Shown here piece after piece: positions 16,874-25,367 of a stretch of 48,811 nt of DNA. The position numbers and the translations under genes were made by a program. The stretch is taken from assembly GCA_023511835.1 (NCBI GenBank), contig JAIMAT010000008.1, positions 1 to 48,811 of the forward strand. The letters run 5' to 3'. This DNA comes from Bacillota bacterium. Its GTDB lineage: Bacteria; Bacillota; Sulfobacillia; JAIMAT01. Under the pieces are notes generated by a model. That model did not search any database. It saw only the letters and a list, made by a program, of their open reading frames with translations, and had not been told where the DNA came from. Each line of letters opens with the position of its first letter. The first letter of the stretch is position 1.

Positions 16874-16882
16874 TGCTATCAT
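16874..16882 (+). promoter_or_regulatory. Likely extended -10 promoter for asp23-fakA-recG
   Basis: TGCTATCAT (TGC at 16874-16876, TATCAT at 16877-16882) is an extended -10; an overlapping TATGCT lies at 16872-16877. I see no good -35. Start would be near 16889, about 49 bases before the asp23 ATG. Confidence 0.45.
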
Positions 16883-16937
16883 TTCTGCGTCGTGCGGGGG
16901 GCGCGCGGCGGAGCCGGTGCGGGCGGGGTGGTGGCGG

Positions 16938-17318
16938 ATGGGCCGCGAGTTGGAGACCGGACTGGGCACGGTCAGCATCAGCGAAGAGGTGGTGGCGGCG
17001 CTGGCTGCGCACGCGCTGGAGCGCTGCTACGGCGTCACCGGGCTGGCCAGCCGGGGGCTCGAGGGGCTGGCGGGCGTCCTGGGCATCGGCAATCCCGGCC
17101 GCGGCGTCACCGTCCGCCTGGACGAGAAGCACTTGGCCATCGAGGTGGCCATCGTCGTCGGCTACGGCACCCGCATCTCCGAAGTCGCCCAGAACGCGCG
17201 CGAGCAGATCCGCTACGGCGTGGAGCAGGCGACCGGGCTGAAGGTGGACCAGGTGACCGTGGAGGTGGCGGGGATCCGGCTGGACGGTCAGGGCCGCGGC
17301 GCCAGGGGCCGCCGCTGA
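16938..17318 (+). CDS. Asp23/Gls24 family envelope stress protein (YloU)
   Basis: 126 residues of the Asp23 family: ELETGLGTVSISEEVVAALAAHA at the start, then YGVTGLASRG, GVTVRLDEKHLAIEVAIVVGYGTRISEVAQNAREQI, and VDQVTVEVAGIRL. The family is linked to cell envelope homeostasis and, next to fakA, to fatty acid use. No membrane segment. The Arg/Gly tail is outside the conserved core. Order asp23-fakA is conserved across Bacillota. Confidence 0.92.
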   Translation: MGRELETGLGTVSISEEVVAALAAHALERCYGVTGLASRGLEGLAGVLGIGNPGRGVTVRLDEKHLAIEVAIVVGYGTRISEVAQNAREQIRYGVEQATGLKVDQVTVEVAGIRLDGQGRGARGRR

Positions 17319-17329
17319 GCCGCGGGGGG

Positions 17330-19003
17330 ATGGAGTTGGAACTGCGCGAGTTGGACGGGCCCGCGCTGCTGGCCGCGGCCGAGGCCGCGGCGGAACGGCT
17401 GGCGCTGCACGAGGCCGAGGTGAACGCCCTCAACGTCTTCCCCGTGCCCGACGGGGACACCGGCAACAACATGAGCCAGACCGTGCAGGGAGCCTTGCGC
17501 GAGGCGCATCGCGCCGGCCCGGCGCTGGGCGAAGTGGCGCGCGCGCTCGCCCAGGGCGCGCTGATGGGCGCCCGGGGCAACTCGGGGGTCATCCTCTCCC
17601 AGCTGTTGCGCGGTTTCGCGGAGGCGCTCCGGGGCCGCGAGCGGGCGGGCGCCAGCGAGGTGGCGGCCGCCATGGAGCGCGGGGTGGAGACCGCCTACAG
17701 GGCCGTCATGAAGCCGGTGGAAGGGACCATCCTGACCGTGGCGCGGCGGGCGGCAGAGGCCGCCGTGGCCGCGGCGGGGGGCGGCGCGGGCCTGGCGGGC
17801 GTGCTGCGCGAGGCGCTGGCCGCCGCCCGGGAGGCGTTGGCGGAGACGCCGCGCCAGCTGGAGGTGCTGGCGCGGGCGGGAGTGGTCGACTCGGGCGGCC
17901 AGGGGCTCGTCTACCTCCTGGAGGGCGCCGCGGAGCGGATGGGTACCGGGCGCCCGAGCGAGACCGGGCTTCCCTCCGCGGCAGGGCCCGCGGTGGTACC
18001 GGCGGCGGTGCCGGAGCCCGCAGCGCCGCCGGCCGGCTACCGGGAGGAGGCGCTGGAGAGCCTGAAGGAGCCGTACGAGACGGAGTTCTTTCTCGTGCCG
18101 GCCGTCGCACCCGACTTCGCCGGCTGGCGCCGGGAGCTGGCCGGGATGGGCTCCAGCCTCGTGGTGGTGGAGGGCGACCGGCTGGCGCGCGTCCACATCC
18201 ACACCGCCGATCCGGGACGCGTGCTCAGCTGGGCGGTGGCGCGGGGCGAGCTGCGCGATGTCAGCGTGGTCAACCTGCGCCTGCAGGGGGAGGCCTATGC
18301 GCGCGAGAACGGCCTCGCCCCCGCTCCCGCCGTTTCGGCCGAGGCGCCCCGGGTGGCGGTGGTGGCCGTCGTCCAGGGCGACGGGATGGAGCATCTCTAC
18401 CGCTCGCTGGGCGCGAGCGCGCTGGTCCGCGGCGGGCCCTCCATGAACCCCAGCACGGAAGAGATCCTGTCCGCCCTGCGACAGGTGCCCGGCGAGGGCG
18501 TCATCCTCCTGCCCAACCACGCCAACATCTTCCTGGCCGCCCAGCAGGCCGCGCGCCTGGCGGGGCGGCGCGTGGAGGTCGTGCCCACGCGCGACATGGC
18601 CCAGGGGATGGCGGTGTTGATGAGCTTCGCCCCCGGGCGCGACCTGGAGGCCGAGGCGGCGCGGATGAAGGACGTGCTGGCGGAGGTGCGCACGGGGATG
18701 GTGACGCGGGCGGCCCGCGACGCGGTGCTGGACGGGGTACGCGTGCGGGAGGGGGATTTCCTGGCGCTGCGCGGCGAGGAGCTGGTCCACGCCGGCCCCG
18801 GCCTGGAGGAGGCGGTGGTCGCCCTGGTGGAGCGCCTGGCCGGGGAGGAGGCGCGGGCGGTGACGCTCATCTACGGCGACGGCGTGGAAGAGGTCGGCGC
18901 CCGCCAGCTGGCGGAGCGGTTGGAGAGCCTGAAGCCGGGGTGCGAGGTCCGGCTGGAGAGGGGCGACCAGCCCTTCTACCCCTTCCTGGTGGCCGTCGAG
19001 TAG
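17330..19003 (+). CDS. fakA: Fatty acid kinase ATP-binding subunit FakA (DAK2/YloV)
   Basis: Phosphorylates fatty acids held by FakB, letting exogenous fatty acids enter phospholipid synthesis. It has 557 residues. The DhaL-like kinase domain (1-200) has NVFPVPDGDTGNNM, with Mg-binding aspartates at 41-43, and GARGNSGVILSQLLRGF. A Pro/Ala linker (about 205-235) leads to a central domain with ETEFFLV and VHIHTADPG, and a C-terminal EDD-like domain (VAVVAVVQGDGMEHLYRSLG). No fakB is in the window. The ATG follows asp23 by 11 bases with a G-rich ribosome site. Confidence 0.93.
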   Translation: MELELRELDGPALLAAAEAAAERLALHEAEVNALNVFPVPDGDTGNNMSQTVQGALREAHRAGPALGEVARALAQGALMGARGNSGVILSQLLRGFAEALRGRERAGASEVAAAMERGVETAYRAVMKPVEGTILTVARRAAEAAVAAAGGGAGLAGVLREALAAAREALAETPRQLEVLARAGVVDSGGQGLVYLLEGAAERMGTGRPSETGLPSAAGPAVVPAAVPEPAAPPAGYREEALESLKEPYETEFFLVPAVAPDFAGWRRELAGMGSSLVVVEGDRLARVHIHTADPGRVLSWAVARGELRDVSVVNLRLQGEAYARENGLAPAPAVSAEAPRVAVVAVVQGDGMEHLYRSLGASALVRGGPSMNPSTEEILSALRQVPGEGVILLPNHANIFLAAQQAARLAGRRVEVVPTRDMAQGMAVLMSFAPGRDLEAEAARMKDVLAEVRTGMVTRAARDAVLDGVRVREGDFLALRGEELVHAGPGLEEAVVALVERLAGEEARAVTLIYGDGVEEVGARQLAERLESLKPGCEVRLERGDQPFYPFLVAVE

Positions 19004-19025
19004 GCGGCGCGTCGGCCGGGGAATC

Positions 19026-21473
19026 ATGGCGGAGTCGGCGGTCGAGCAGGTGGCCCGCGAGCTGCGGGCCATCCTGCGCCAGGAGAGCAGGGACGGCTTC
19101 CGCGACCGGACGGTGGTCGGCGGCCTGGAGGCGTACGCGCGCCGGCGGTTGGAGCCGATGCTCGCGCCGCCGGGGGGTGGGGGCCCGGAGGAGCCCGGGA
19201 CCGCCTGGCTGGCGGAGGCCAGGGAGGTTCTGCGCGCCTACGGCGCGGCCTCCCCCGAAGGGCGGCGGGAGCTGGCGGCGGCGCTCCTGCGCCGGCTGGG
19301 GGCGCCGGTGGCCGGGGCCCCGGGGAAAGCGCCCGCCGGACCGGAGGGGGTCGGGCCGGCGGCAGCCGTGCCGGACCTGGCGGAGCCGGTCACCCGGCTT
19401 CGCGGCGTGGGCGGGCGCCAGGCCGCGGCGCTGGCGCGTCTCCAGATCCGGACCGTGGGCGACCTGCTCGCCCACCTTCCCCTGCGTTACGAAGACTGGC
19501 GCCGGCCGGTGCCCATCGCCCGCCTGCAGGCCGGCTCGGAACAGCTGGTGGCCGGGACGGTGGTGGCCGTGCGGCGCTGGCAGGCCCGGCGCGGCCTGGA
19601 GCTGGTGGACGCCGTCCTGCGGGACGCCAGCGGAAGCCTCGTCCTGCGCTGGTTCAACCAGCCCTACCGCGAAAGGCAGCTGGCCGCGGGCCGGCCGCTG
19701 GCGGCCTATGGCCGCGTGGAAGAGTTCCAGGGGCGCTGGCTGATGCAGAGCCCGGAGGTGGAGGAGCCGGGTGAAGCGGAGGGGCGCGTGGGCCGTCTGG
19801 TGCCCGTCTACCCCGCGGGGCGGGGGCTGTCGCAGGGCTTCCTGCGCCGGGCCTGCCGGCGGGCGCTGGAGGGGCGGGAAGGAGTCGCCGGCCTCGTGCC
19901 CGAGGCGAGCCGGAGGCGCCTCGGGCTTCTGCCGACGGGGGAGGCGTGGCGGGCCGTGCACGCGCCGCGCTCGCCGGAGGAGGCGGAGCTGGGCCGGCGC
20001 AGCCTGGCCTTCGAGGAGCTCTGGCTGCTGGAGCTGGCGCTCGGCCTCCTGCGCCGCCGTGCTCGGCAGGGACTGCCGGGCGTCCGCCACGCGCCGGACG
20101 GCGAGCGCCTGCGCCGCTTCCGCGACTCCCTGCCCTACCGGCTGACGGACGGCCAGGAGTCCGCCTGGCGCGAGATCGAGGCCGACATGGAGGGGCCGCT
20201 CAGCATGAACCGGCTCCTGCAGGGCGACGTCGGCTCGGGGAAGACCGTACTGGCGGCCATGACGCTGCTGAAGAGCGTGGACTCCGGCTACCAGGCGGCG
20301 CTGATGGCCCCGACCGAGATCCTGGCCGAGCAGCACTGGCTCGGCCTGGCCCCCCGCTTCCGCGCGCTGGGCGTGGAGACGGGCCTGCTGCGGGGCGGCA
20401 TGGCGCCGGGGGAGCGGCAGGAGCTTCTCGACCGGCTGGCCGACGGCAGCCTGCCGGTGGTGGTCGGGACGCACGCCCTCCTCCAGCCCGACGTCCGTTT
20501 CGCGCGCCTGGGCTCGGTGGTCATCGACGAACAGCACCGCTTCGGCGTGGAGCAGCGGGCCGCCCTGCAGCGGAAGGCCGCGCACATGGGTGTGCGCCCG
20601 GACGTGCTGGTGATGACCGCCACGCCCATCCCGCGCACCTTGGCCCTCACCCTCTACGGCGACCTCGACCTCTCGCTGCTGCGCGGCCTGCCCCAGGGGC
20701 GGGGCCGGATCGAGACGCGCCTCTTCCCGCCGGAAGGGCGGGAGGCCGCCTACCGGCGGCTGGGGGAGCACCTGCGCGCCGGTCACCGCGCCTACGTCGT
20801 CTGCCCGCGGGTCGGCGGAGAGGAGGGGGAGGAAGGGGGCGACGAGGCGGAGGAGGCGGTGTCCGGCGAGGCGCTGCCCGGCGCGGTGGCGGTGGCGCGC
20901 GAACTGGCGCGGAGGCATCCGGACTGGCGGGTAGGCCTGCTCCACGGCCGCCTGCCGGTCCGCGAGAAGGCGGCGGTGATGGAGGCCTTCGCGCGCGGCG
21001 AGGTGCGGGTGCTGGTGGCCACCACGGTGGTGGAGGTGGGGGTGGACGTGCCCGAGGCGACCGCCATCCTGGTGGAGGCGGCGGAGAGCTTCGGACTGGC
21101 CCAGCTCCACCAGCTGCGGGGGCGGGTCGGGCGCGGCCCCTTCGCGTCCGAGTGCCTCCTGGTCGCTTCGAGGGAGGACGGCCCGGGACGGGAGCGGCTC
21201 GAGCGGCTGGCGCGCACGGAGGACGGCTTCGCGCTGGCGGAGGCCGACCTGGAGCTGCGCGGGCCGGGCGACTTTCTCGGGAAGCGGCAGCATGGCCTGC
21301 CCCAGCTGCACGTGGCCGACCCCGTGGGTGACCGCGAGCTGCTGGAGCTGGCCCGGATCGAGAGCGAGCGCCTTCTGGAGAGGGATCCGGAGCTGGAGCG
21401 GCCGGAGTCCCGCCGGCTGCGGGAGGAGCTGGCGAGCCGCTTCCCGCAGCTCGATCTCTTCTTCGTCGGCTAG
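19026..21473 (+). CDS. recG: ATP-dependent DNA helicase RecG
   Basis: Branch-migration helicase that reverses stalled forks and Holliday junctions. It has 815 residues, longer than the usual 680-700, because of a helical N-terminal extension of about 115 residues (also seen in Thermotoga RecG). The wedge/OB domain follows (TRLRGVGGRQAAALARLQI to about 280). Walker A is GDVGSGKT (400-407), Walker B is DEQH (501-504) in VVIDEQHRFGVEQR, and the TATPIPRTLA motif follows. The second helicase lobe has HGRLPVREK, VGVDVPEA and QLHQLRGRVGRG. It is the last gene of the conserved block. Confidence 0.96.
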   Translation: MAESAVEQVARELRAILRQESRDGFRDRTVVGGLEAYARRRLEPMLAPPGGGGPEEPGTAWLAEAREVLRAYGAASPEGRRELAAALLRRLGAPVAGAPGKAPAGPEGVGPAAAVPDLAEPVTRLRGVGGRQAAALARLQIRTVGDLLAHLPLRYEDWRRPVPIARLQAGSEQLVAGTVVAVRRWQARRGLELVDAVLRDASGSLVLRWFNQPYRERQLAAGRPLAAYGRVEEFQGRWLMQSPEVEEPGEAEGRVGRLVPVYPAGRGLSQGFLRRACRRALEGREGVAGLVPEASRRRLGLLPTGEAWRAVHAPRSPEEAELGRRSLAFEELWLLELALGLLRRRARQGLPGVRHAPDGERLRRFRDSLPYRLTDGQESAWREIEADMEGPLSMNRLLQGDVGSGKTVLAAMTLLKSVDSGYQAALMAPTEILAEQHWLGLAPRFRALGVETGLLRGGMAPGERQELLDRLADGSLPVVVGTHALLQPDVRFARLGSVVIDEQHRFGVEQRAALQRKAAHMGVRPDVLVMTATPIPRTLALTLYGDLDLSLLRGLPQGRGRIETRLFPPEGREAAYRRLGEHLRAGHRAYVVCPRVGGEEGEEGGDEAEEAVSGEALPGAVAVARELARRHPDWRVGLLHGRLPVREKAAVMEAFARGEVRVLVATTVVEVGVDVPEATAILVEAAESFGLAQLHQLRGRVGRGPFASECLLVASREDGPGRERLERLARTEDGFALAEADLELRGPGDFLGKRQHGLPQLHVADPVGDRELLELARIESERLLERDPELERPESRRLREELASRFPQLDLFFVG

Positions 21474-21526
21474 ACCGGAACGGCGCCGGACGCCGGGTGG
21501 GGCAGCGGTGGCCCCGCGCCGGCGGG

Positions 21527-21551
21527 CCCGCGCCCCGGGAAGGGGCGCGGG
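21527..21551. terminator. Shared hairpin between convergent recG and lipoprotein gene
   Basis: CCCGCGCCCC (21527-21536) and GGGGCGCGGG (21542-21551) form a perfect 10-bp stem with a 5-base loop. It lies between two genes that end toward each other and could stop transcription from both sides. There is no T-run on either strand, so termination efficiency is uncertain. Confidence 0.55.
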
Positions 21552-21575
21552 CGGCGGCGGGGGCCCGGCCGCCTT

Positions 21576-22598
21576 TCAGCGGATGACCGAGGGGTCGACG
21601 AAGTAGACGTGCTGCGACCAGAGGAAGCGGCCCTGGGTGGGGTCGTAAGCCGGCATGCTGGGCTCCTGGTCGTAGAAGCCCTGCCAGCCGTTCCCGGTCT
21701 GGTCGGTGGGGAAGTTCCCCGCCACCGCCACCACATGCCCCGCCTTATCCGTCATCAGTACGATGCCCGGCCCGGGGTGGCCGTAGTGCTGGCCCATGCC
21801 CGGCACGAAGGGGCCCATCTTCTGCAGCGTGCCGAGCCGGGGATTGTAGCGCGTCAGCGTCGCGAGGTTGGCCAGGCCGTAGGCGGCGCCGGTGGTGGCC
21901 ACCGGGGCGTTGCCGGCCGTGTTGGGCCAGGCCGTTCCCGGCGCGCCCGGCGGGGGCGGCGTTCCCGGCATGGCGCCGCCGGGCGTCGCCGGGGCGGTGC
22001 GCGTGGCCCCGCGGTTGGCGGGCGTGGTGGAGGTCCCCGGCGAGGTGGCCGGCGGCGTGGTGGCGGTGGTGCCGGGCGTCGCCGGGGTGGTGGCGGCGGC
22101 GCCTGCCGCGGTGCCGGCCGTCGGCACCAGGTAGAGCGTCTGCGTCACCCAGCTCTTGCCGCCCGCCCCGGCCGTGGTGCCGGGGTCGAACCAGGGCTGC
22201 TGCCCGGCCGAGGCCGGCATGCGCGCCCGGATGCCGACGACGTTGCCGGCGCGGTCGACCAGGAACTGAAGGGCCGCGATGTCCTTCCTGGGCGTGTAGA
22301 CGCGGGCGGCGCGCGGGTCGTTGCTGGGCTGGGCCACGTAGCCCGCCAGCTTGGGGTTGCCCTTCACCAGCGTGGCCCAGGCCACGGGACGGGCGAGCGC
22401 GCTGGGGTCGAAGAGGCTGGCCGGCAGCACGGAGACGCCCACGGTGGCGCCCGGGGTGAGCTGGGCCCGGCTCGTGCCGGTCGGTCCCGGGGTGGAACGG
22501 CGGGCGGTCCCGCCCGGGCCGGCGCAGGCCGAGCTGACCAGCGCGCCCGAGACGAGGAGCACGAGCACCCCTAGGGCGTGTCGACGGATCTTGTCCAT
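21576..22598 (-). CDS. Predicted lipoprotein with duplicated unknown domain
   Basis: 340 residues from the ATG at 22598, with GGAGGGGA ahead. The signal peptide has a basic start and a hydrophobic core, ending in an atypical lipobox SSAC (Cys25). The mature part has two similar halves (about 60-165 and 240-340). NPKL, VDRAGNVVGIRARMP, QPWFD and WVTQTLYLVP in the first correspond to NPRL, TDKAGHVVAVAGNFP, WQGFYD and LWSQHVYFVDP in the second. A Thr/Pro/Ala/Gly-rich tether of about 70 residues joins them. I do not recognise the family and assign no function. Confidence 0.8.
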   Translation of the reverse strand: MDKIRRHALGVLVLLVSGALVSSACAGPGGTARRSTPGPTGTSRAQLTPGATVGVSVLPASLFDPSALARPVAWATLVKGNPKLAGYVAQPSNDPRAARVYTPRKDIAALQFLVDRAGNVVGIRARMPASAGQQPWFDPGTTAGAGGKSWVTQTLYLVPTAGTAAGAAATTPATPGTTATTPPATSPGTSTTPANRGATRTAPATPGGAMPGTPPPPGAPGTAWPNTAGNAPVATTGAAYGLANLATLTRYNPRLGTLQKMGPFVPGMGQHYGHPGPGIVLMTDKAGHVVAVAGNFPTDQTGNGWQGFYDQEPSMPAYDPTQGRFLWSQHVYFVDPSVIR

Positions 22599-22643
22599 CA
22601 CGGCTTCCACTCCCCTCCGGCCCGGTCGGCACGGACTGGGAAG

Positions 22644-22690
22644 CCTTCCGGGCGGCACTTCGAATGCCGCGGCCTAGTATTCCCGGAAGG
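22644..22690. repeat. Nested inverted repeat between metal transporter and lipoprotein genes
   Basis: The outer arms CCTTCCGGG (22644-22652) and CCCGGAAGG (22682-22690) match perfectly. Inside them GCGGCA (22652-22657) and TGCCGC (22665-22670) enclose CTTCGAA. It lies 36 bases beyond the stop of the reverse-strand transporter gene and before the lipoprotein start. It could be a terminator for the first or a regulatory site for the second. Confidence 0.5.
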
Positions 22691-22725
22691 GTGGAGCGTG
22701 ATGGGCTCGCCGCACAGAGGGGAAC

Positions 22726-23439
22726 TCAGCCGAAGGCGGAGATGGCACGCGCGAGGGCGTAGGCCAGTGCGGCCGCGATGCCGCCCACCAGCGCCGTCTG
22801 CAGCGCCGAGCGCCCGGGCGCCACGCCGGTGACGCTTCCTTTGAGCCAGCCGAAGAGGAGGAGCGCGGCCAGGGTGACGACCGCCGAGAGGAGAAGCGCC
22901 CTCGGCACCGGCAGCGGCAGCAGGTAGGGCGCCAGCGGGATAATGCCGCCCGCCACGTAGCTGGCGCCGATGGTCAGCCCCGAACGGAGGGCGCGCGCCG
23001 GCTCCGGCTCCTCCAGGCCCAGCTCCTCGCGCATCATGAAGCGGACCCAGGCCTCGTGATCGGAGGCGATGGCCCCCACCGCCTGTTCCAGCGTGGCGCC
23101 GCGCAACCCGTAGCGCTCGAAGATCTCGCGCACCTCCTGGCGCTCCACCTCCGGCAGCTCCACCACCTCGCGCCGCTCGCGGGCCAGCTCGTTCCGGTAG
23201 GTGTCCAGCTCGCTCCGCGCCGCCAGGTAGCCGCCCAGCCCCATGCTGATGGCGCCGGCGACCAGCTCGGCGAAGCCGGCGACGATGATGAGGAAGTTCT
23301 GCGTCACCGCGCCGGAGATTCCGGCGGCCAGGGCGAAGGGAACGGTGAGGCCGTCGGACATGCCCAGGATGATATCGCGGATCCAGGCGCCGCCCGTGAA
23401 GTGCTGTTCCACGTGCTCCCGCTCGGCCGGCTTCGACAC
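22726..23439 (-). CDS. VIT1/CCC1-family Fe2+/Mn2+ transporter
   Basis: 237 residues. The N-terminal half has the family region IRDIILGMSDGLTVPFALAAG, FAELVAGAISMGLGGYLAARSE (helices 1 and 2) and a cytoplasmic metal-binding helical hairpin rich in Glu (about 80-140, including ELPEVERQEVREIFERYG). Three more membrane segments follow (about 150-235). Members move Fe2+ or Mn2+ out of the cytoplasm, often with proton exchange. The GTG start has an excellent GGAGGAGG site. A TATCAT -10-like element lies about 25 bases upstream on the reverse strand (23469-23464). The metal is inferred from the family only. Confidence 0.9.
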   Translation of the reverse strand: MSKPAEREHVEQHFTGGAWIRDIILGMSDGLTVPFALAAGISGAVTQNFLIIVAGFAELVAGAISMGLGGYLAARSELDTYRNELARERREVVELPEVERQEVREIFERYGLRGATLEQAVGAIASDHEAWVRFMMREELGLEEPEPARALRSGLTIGASYVAGGIIPLAPYLLPLPVPRALLLSAVVTLAALLLFGWLKGSVTGVAPGRSALQTALVGGIAAALAYALARAISAFG

Positions 23440-23530
23440 CGGTCCACCTCCTCCACGGGGAGGATGATAACCTACCAGGAGCGGCGCGGGCCTTGGTGCC
23501 GCATCGAGAGAAGGACGGGAGGTGCCGGGC

Positions 23531-24304
23531 GTGCGGCTGGAGGTGCTCGGCTTCTGGGGCGGCTACCCGGGTCCGGAGGGGGCCAGCGCCGGCTATCTGC
23601 TGCACGGTGAGCAAGGGGGCGAGCTGCTCCTGGACTGCGGTTCGGGCGTGCTCAGCCGCCTGCTGGAGAGCGCCGGGCTGGAGGGGTTGAGGCGGCTTGA
23701 GGCGGTCCTGCTGACGCATCTCCACCACGATCACGCCGCCGACCTGGGCGTCCTCTCCCAGGCGCTGGTGGTCGAGTCGTACCACGGCTTCGAACGCGCA
23801 CCCCTGCCGGTCTACGTCCCGGAGGGGGCGCTGGAGCGCGCCCGCTTCTACCTGGCCGGTGACCCCTGGAGCCGGCTTCGTCCCCTGCGCCCCGGCGAGG
23901 TCGTGACCGTCGGCGCCTTCCGGGTGGAGGCGGCGCCGGCCCGCCATCCCGTGCCGGCGCTGGCGCTCCGCGTGGAGGAGGGCGGGCGGCGCCTGGTCTA
24001 TACGGGCGACACGGCGGCCAGCGCCGAGGTGGAGGCGCTGGCGGCGGGGGCCGACCTGCTGCTGGCGGAGGCCTCCCACTACGAGGGCGAGGACGGCTCC
24101 CGCGCCGGCCACCTGACGGCGCCCGAGGCGGGCGCCATGGCGCGGCGCGCGGGCGTGGCGCGGCTCGTGCTCACCCACCTGCCGCACTACGGCGACCTGG
24201 AGGAGCTGGAGGAGCAGGCGCGGCGGGCCTTCGGCGGGCCGACGGGGCGCGCGCACAGCGGGCTGGTGGTCGAGGTGGGCGCCGGGGGCGGGAGGGCTTC
24301 CTGA
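23531..24304 (+). CDS. Metallo-beta-lactamase fold hydrolase (YhfI-like, RNase Z-related)
   Basis: 257 residues. It begins VRLEVLGFWGGYPGPEGASAGYLL, as in the B. subtilis YhfI group. The metal motif is THLHHDHAADLG, with further ligands in ARHPVPALALR, YTGDTAAS, EASHYEG, GHLTAPEAG and TGRAHSG. GTG at 23531 was chosen over the in-frame GTG at 23522 because GGGAGG (23517-23522) is 8 bases ahead and homologues start there. The substrate is unknown. It is divergent from the metal transporter. Confidence 0.88.
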   Translation: MRLEVLGFWGGYPGPEGASAGYLLHGEQGGELLLDCGSGVLSRLLESAGLEGLRRLEAVLLTHLHHDHAADLGVLSQALVVESYHGFERAPLPVYVPEGALERARFYLAGDPWSRLRPLRPGEVVTVGAFRVEAAPARHPVPALALRVEEGGRRLVYTGDTAASAEVEALAAGADLLLAEASHYEGEDGSRAGHLTAPEAGAMARRAGVARLVLTHLPHYGDLEELEEQARRAFGGPTGRAHSGLVVEVGAGGGRAS

Positions 24305-24312
24305 GGCGGGAG

Positions 24313-24324
24313 GGCGGCGCCGCC
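24313..24324. terminator. Palindrome between convergent MBL hydrolase and cydB genes
   Basis: GGCGGCGCCGCC is a perfect 12-base palindrome in a 31-base gap between the two stop codons. A flanking CTGAG/CTCAG pair adds to it. It may be a shared terminator; it is short and has no T-run. Confidence 0.3.
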
Positions 24325-24335
24325 TTGGCTCCTGC

Positions 24336-25367
24336 TCAGCCGGGGCCCGGGGCCGGGCTCTCTCCCTTGAACAGGGCGAAGAGCAGGGCCAGCGCGGGGA
24401 GGAGCAGGAGGAGGCCCCAGGGGAGCAGGACGAGCAGCTGGCGGAGGGCGGTTCGGGGCGCCGCGGCGGCCGCGGCGGTCAGCTCGCCCCAGACCAGCCA
24501 GGGCCAGGCCGAGGCGGCCCAGCCGGCCCAGAGCAGCAACACCAGGGCGGCCGTCCAGAGGCGCGCCAGCTCGGCGGCGCCCCGCGCCAGGGCGTGGGCG
24601 TCCAGGAGCGCCGCCCCGCCGGCGAGGAGGACGAAAGGCAGGCCGGGACCGCCCAGCAGGCGCGGGCCCAGCCAGGGCGCGGCCGCCCGGGCGAGCGGGA
24701 GGGCGAGGAGGGCGAGCAGGGCCAGGGCGGCCAAGGCGGCCCGGGCCCGGGCGAGAAAGTGCGCCCGCAACGCGCCCCGATTCTCCACGGCCAGGTAGGC
24801 GGCCGCCTCCAGCGCGCCGGCGGCCACCACGGCCAGGGCGACCACGAGGGCGAAGAGCGAGTGCCAGGCCAGCCGCGGCTGGGCCGTGGCCGCCAGGGCG
24901 AGCCCGAGGAAGAAGGGCGCGGCCAGGCTCCCCGCGCCGAAGGCGACCGCCCAGAGGCGGGGCGGGGCGTCACCCCCGGCGGCCTGCCGCCCCCGGGCGG
25001 CGAAGACGAAGGCCGCCCCGCGCAGGATGATGCCCGCCAGCGCCAGGTGGAGCGGGAGAAAGAGGCCGCTTCCCAGGCGGGCGAAGGCGGCGGGGAAGGC
25101 GGCGAGGAGGAGGACCAGGGCGAAGATCAGCCAGACGTGGTTGGCCTCCCAGACCGGCCCCATGCCGCGCGCTACCGCCCGGTGGACCGCCGCCGCCCGC
25201 GGGCCGCGCGCCGCAGCCAGGTCCCAGAGGCCCGCGCCGAAGTCGGCCAGCCCGAGGAGGGCGTAGAGGGCGAGAACGGCCGCCAGCAGGAGCGCCGCGG
25301 CGCGCACCGGCTCGGGCGCCGCGGGACCGGCGGCGGCCAACGCCCGGGAGGCGGTCTCAGGGTGCAT
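24336..25367 (-). CDS. cydB: Cytochrome bd-type quinol oxidase subunit II
   Basis: Membrane partner of CydA in the high-affinity oxidase that reduces O2 to water with quinol. It has 343 residues and eight or more hydrophobic segments. Family motifs: ALYALLGLADFGAGLWDL in the first helix and GPVWEANHVWLIFALVLLLAAFPAAF, corresponding to the CydB GPVWEgNeVWL motif. Its start overlaps the end of cydA by 11 bases, so the two are coupled. No cydC/cydD assembly genes are next to it. Confidence 0.9.
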   Translation of the reverse strand: MHPETASRALAAAGPAAPEPVRAAALLLAAVLALYALLGLADFGAGLWDLAAARGPRAAAVHRAVARGMGPVWEANHVWLIFALVLLLAAFPAAFARLGSGLFLPLHLALAGIILRGAAFVFAARGRQAAGGDAPPRLWAVAFGAGSLAAPFFLGLALAATAQPRLAWHSLFALVVALAVVAAGALEAAAYLAVENRGALRAHFLARARAALAALALLALLALPLARAAAPWLGPRLLGGPGLPFVLLAGGAALLDAHALARGAAELARLWTAALVLLLWAGWAASAWPWLVWGELTAAAAAAPRTALRQLLVLLPWGLLLLLPALALLFALFKGESPAPGPG

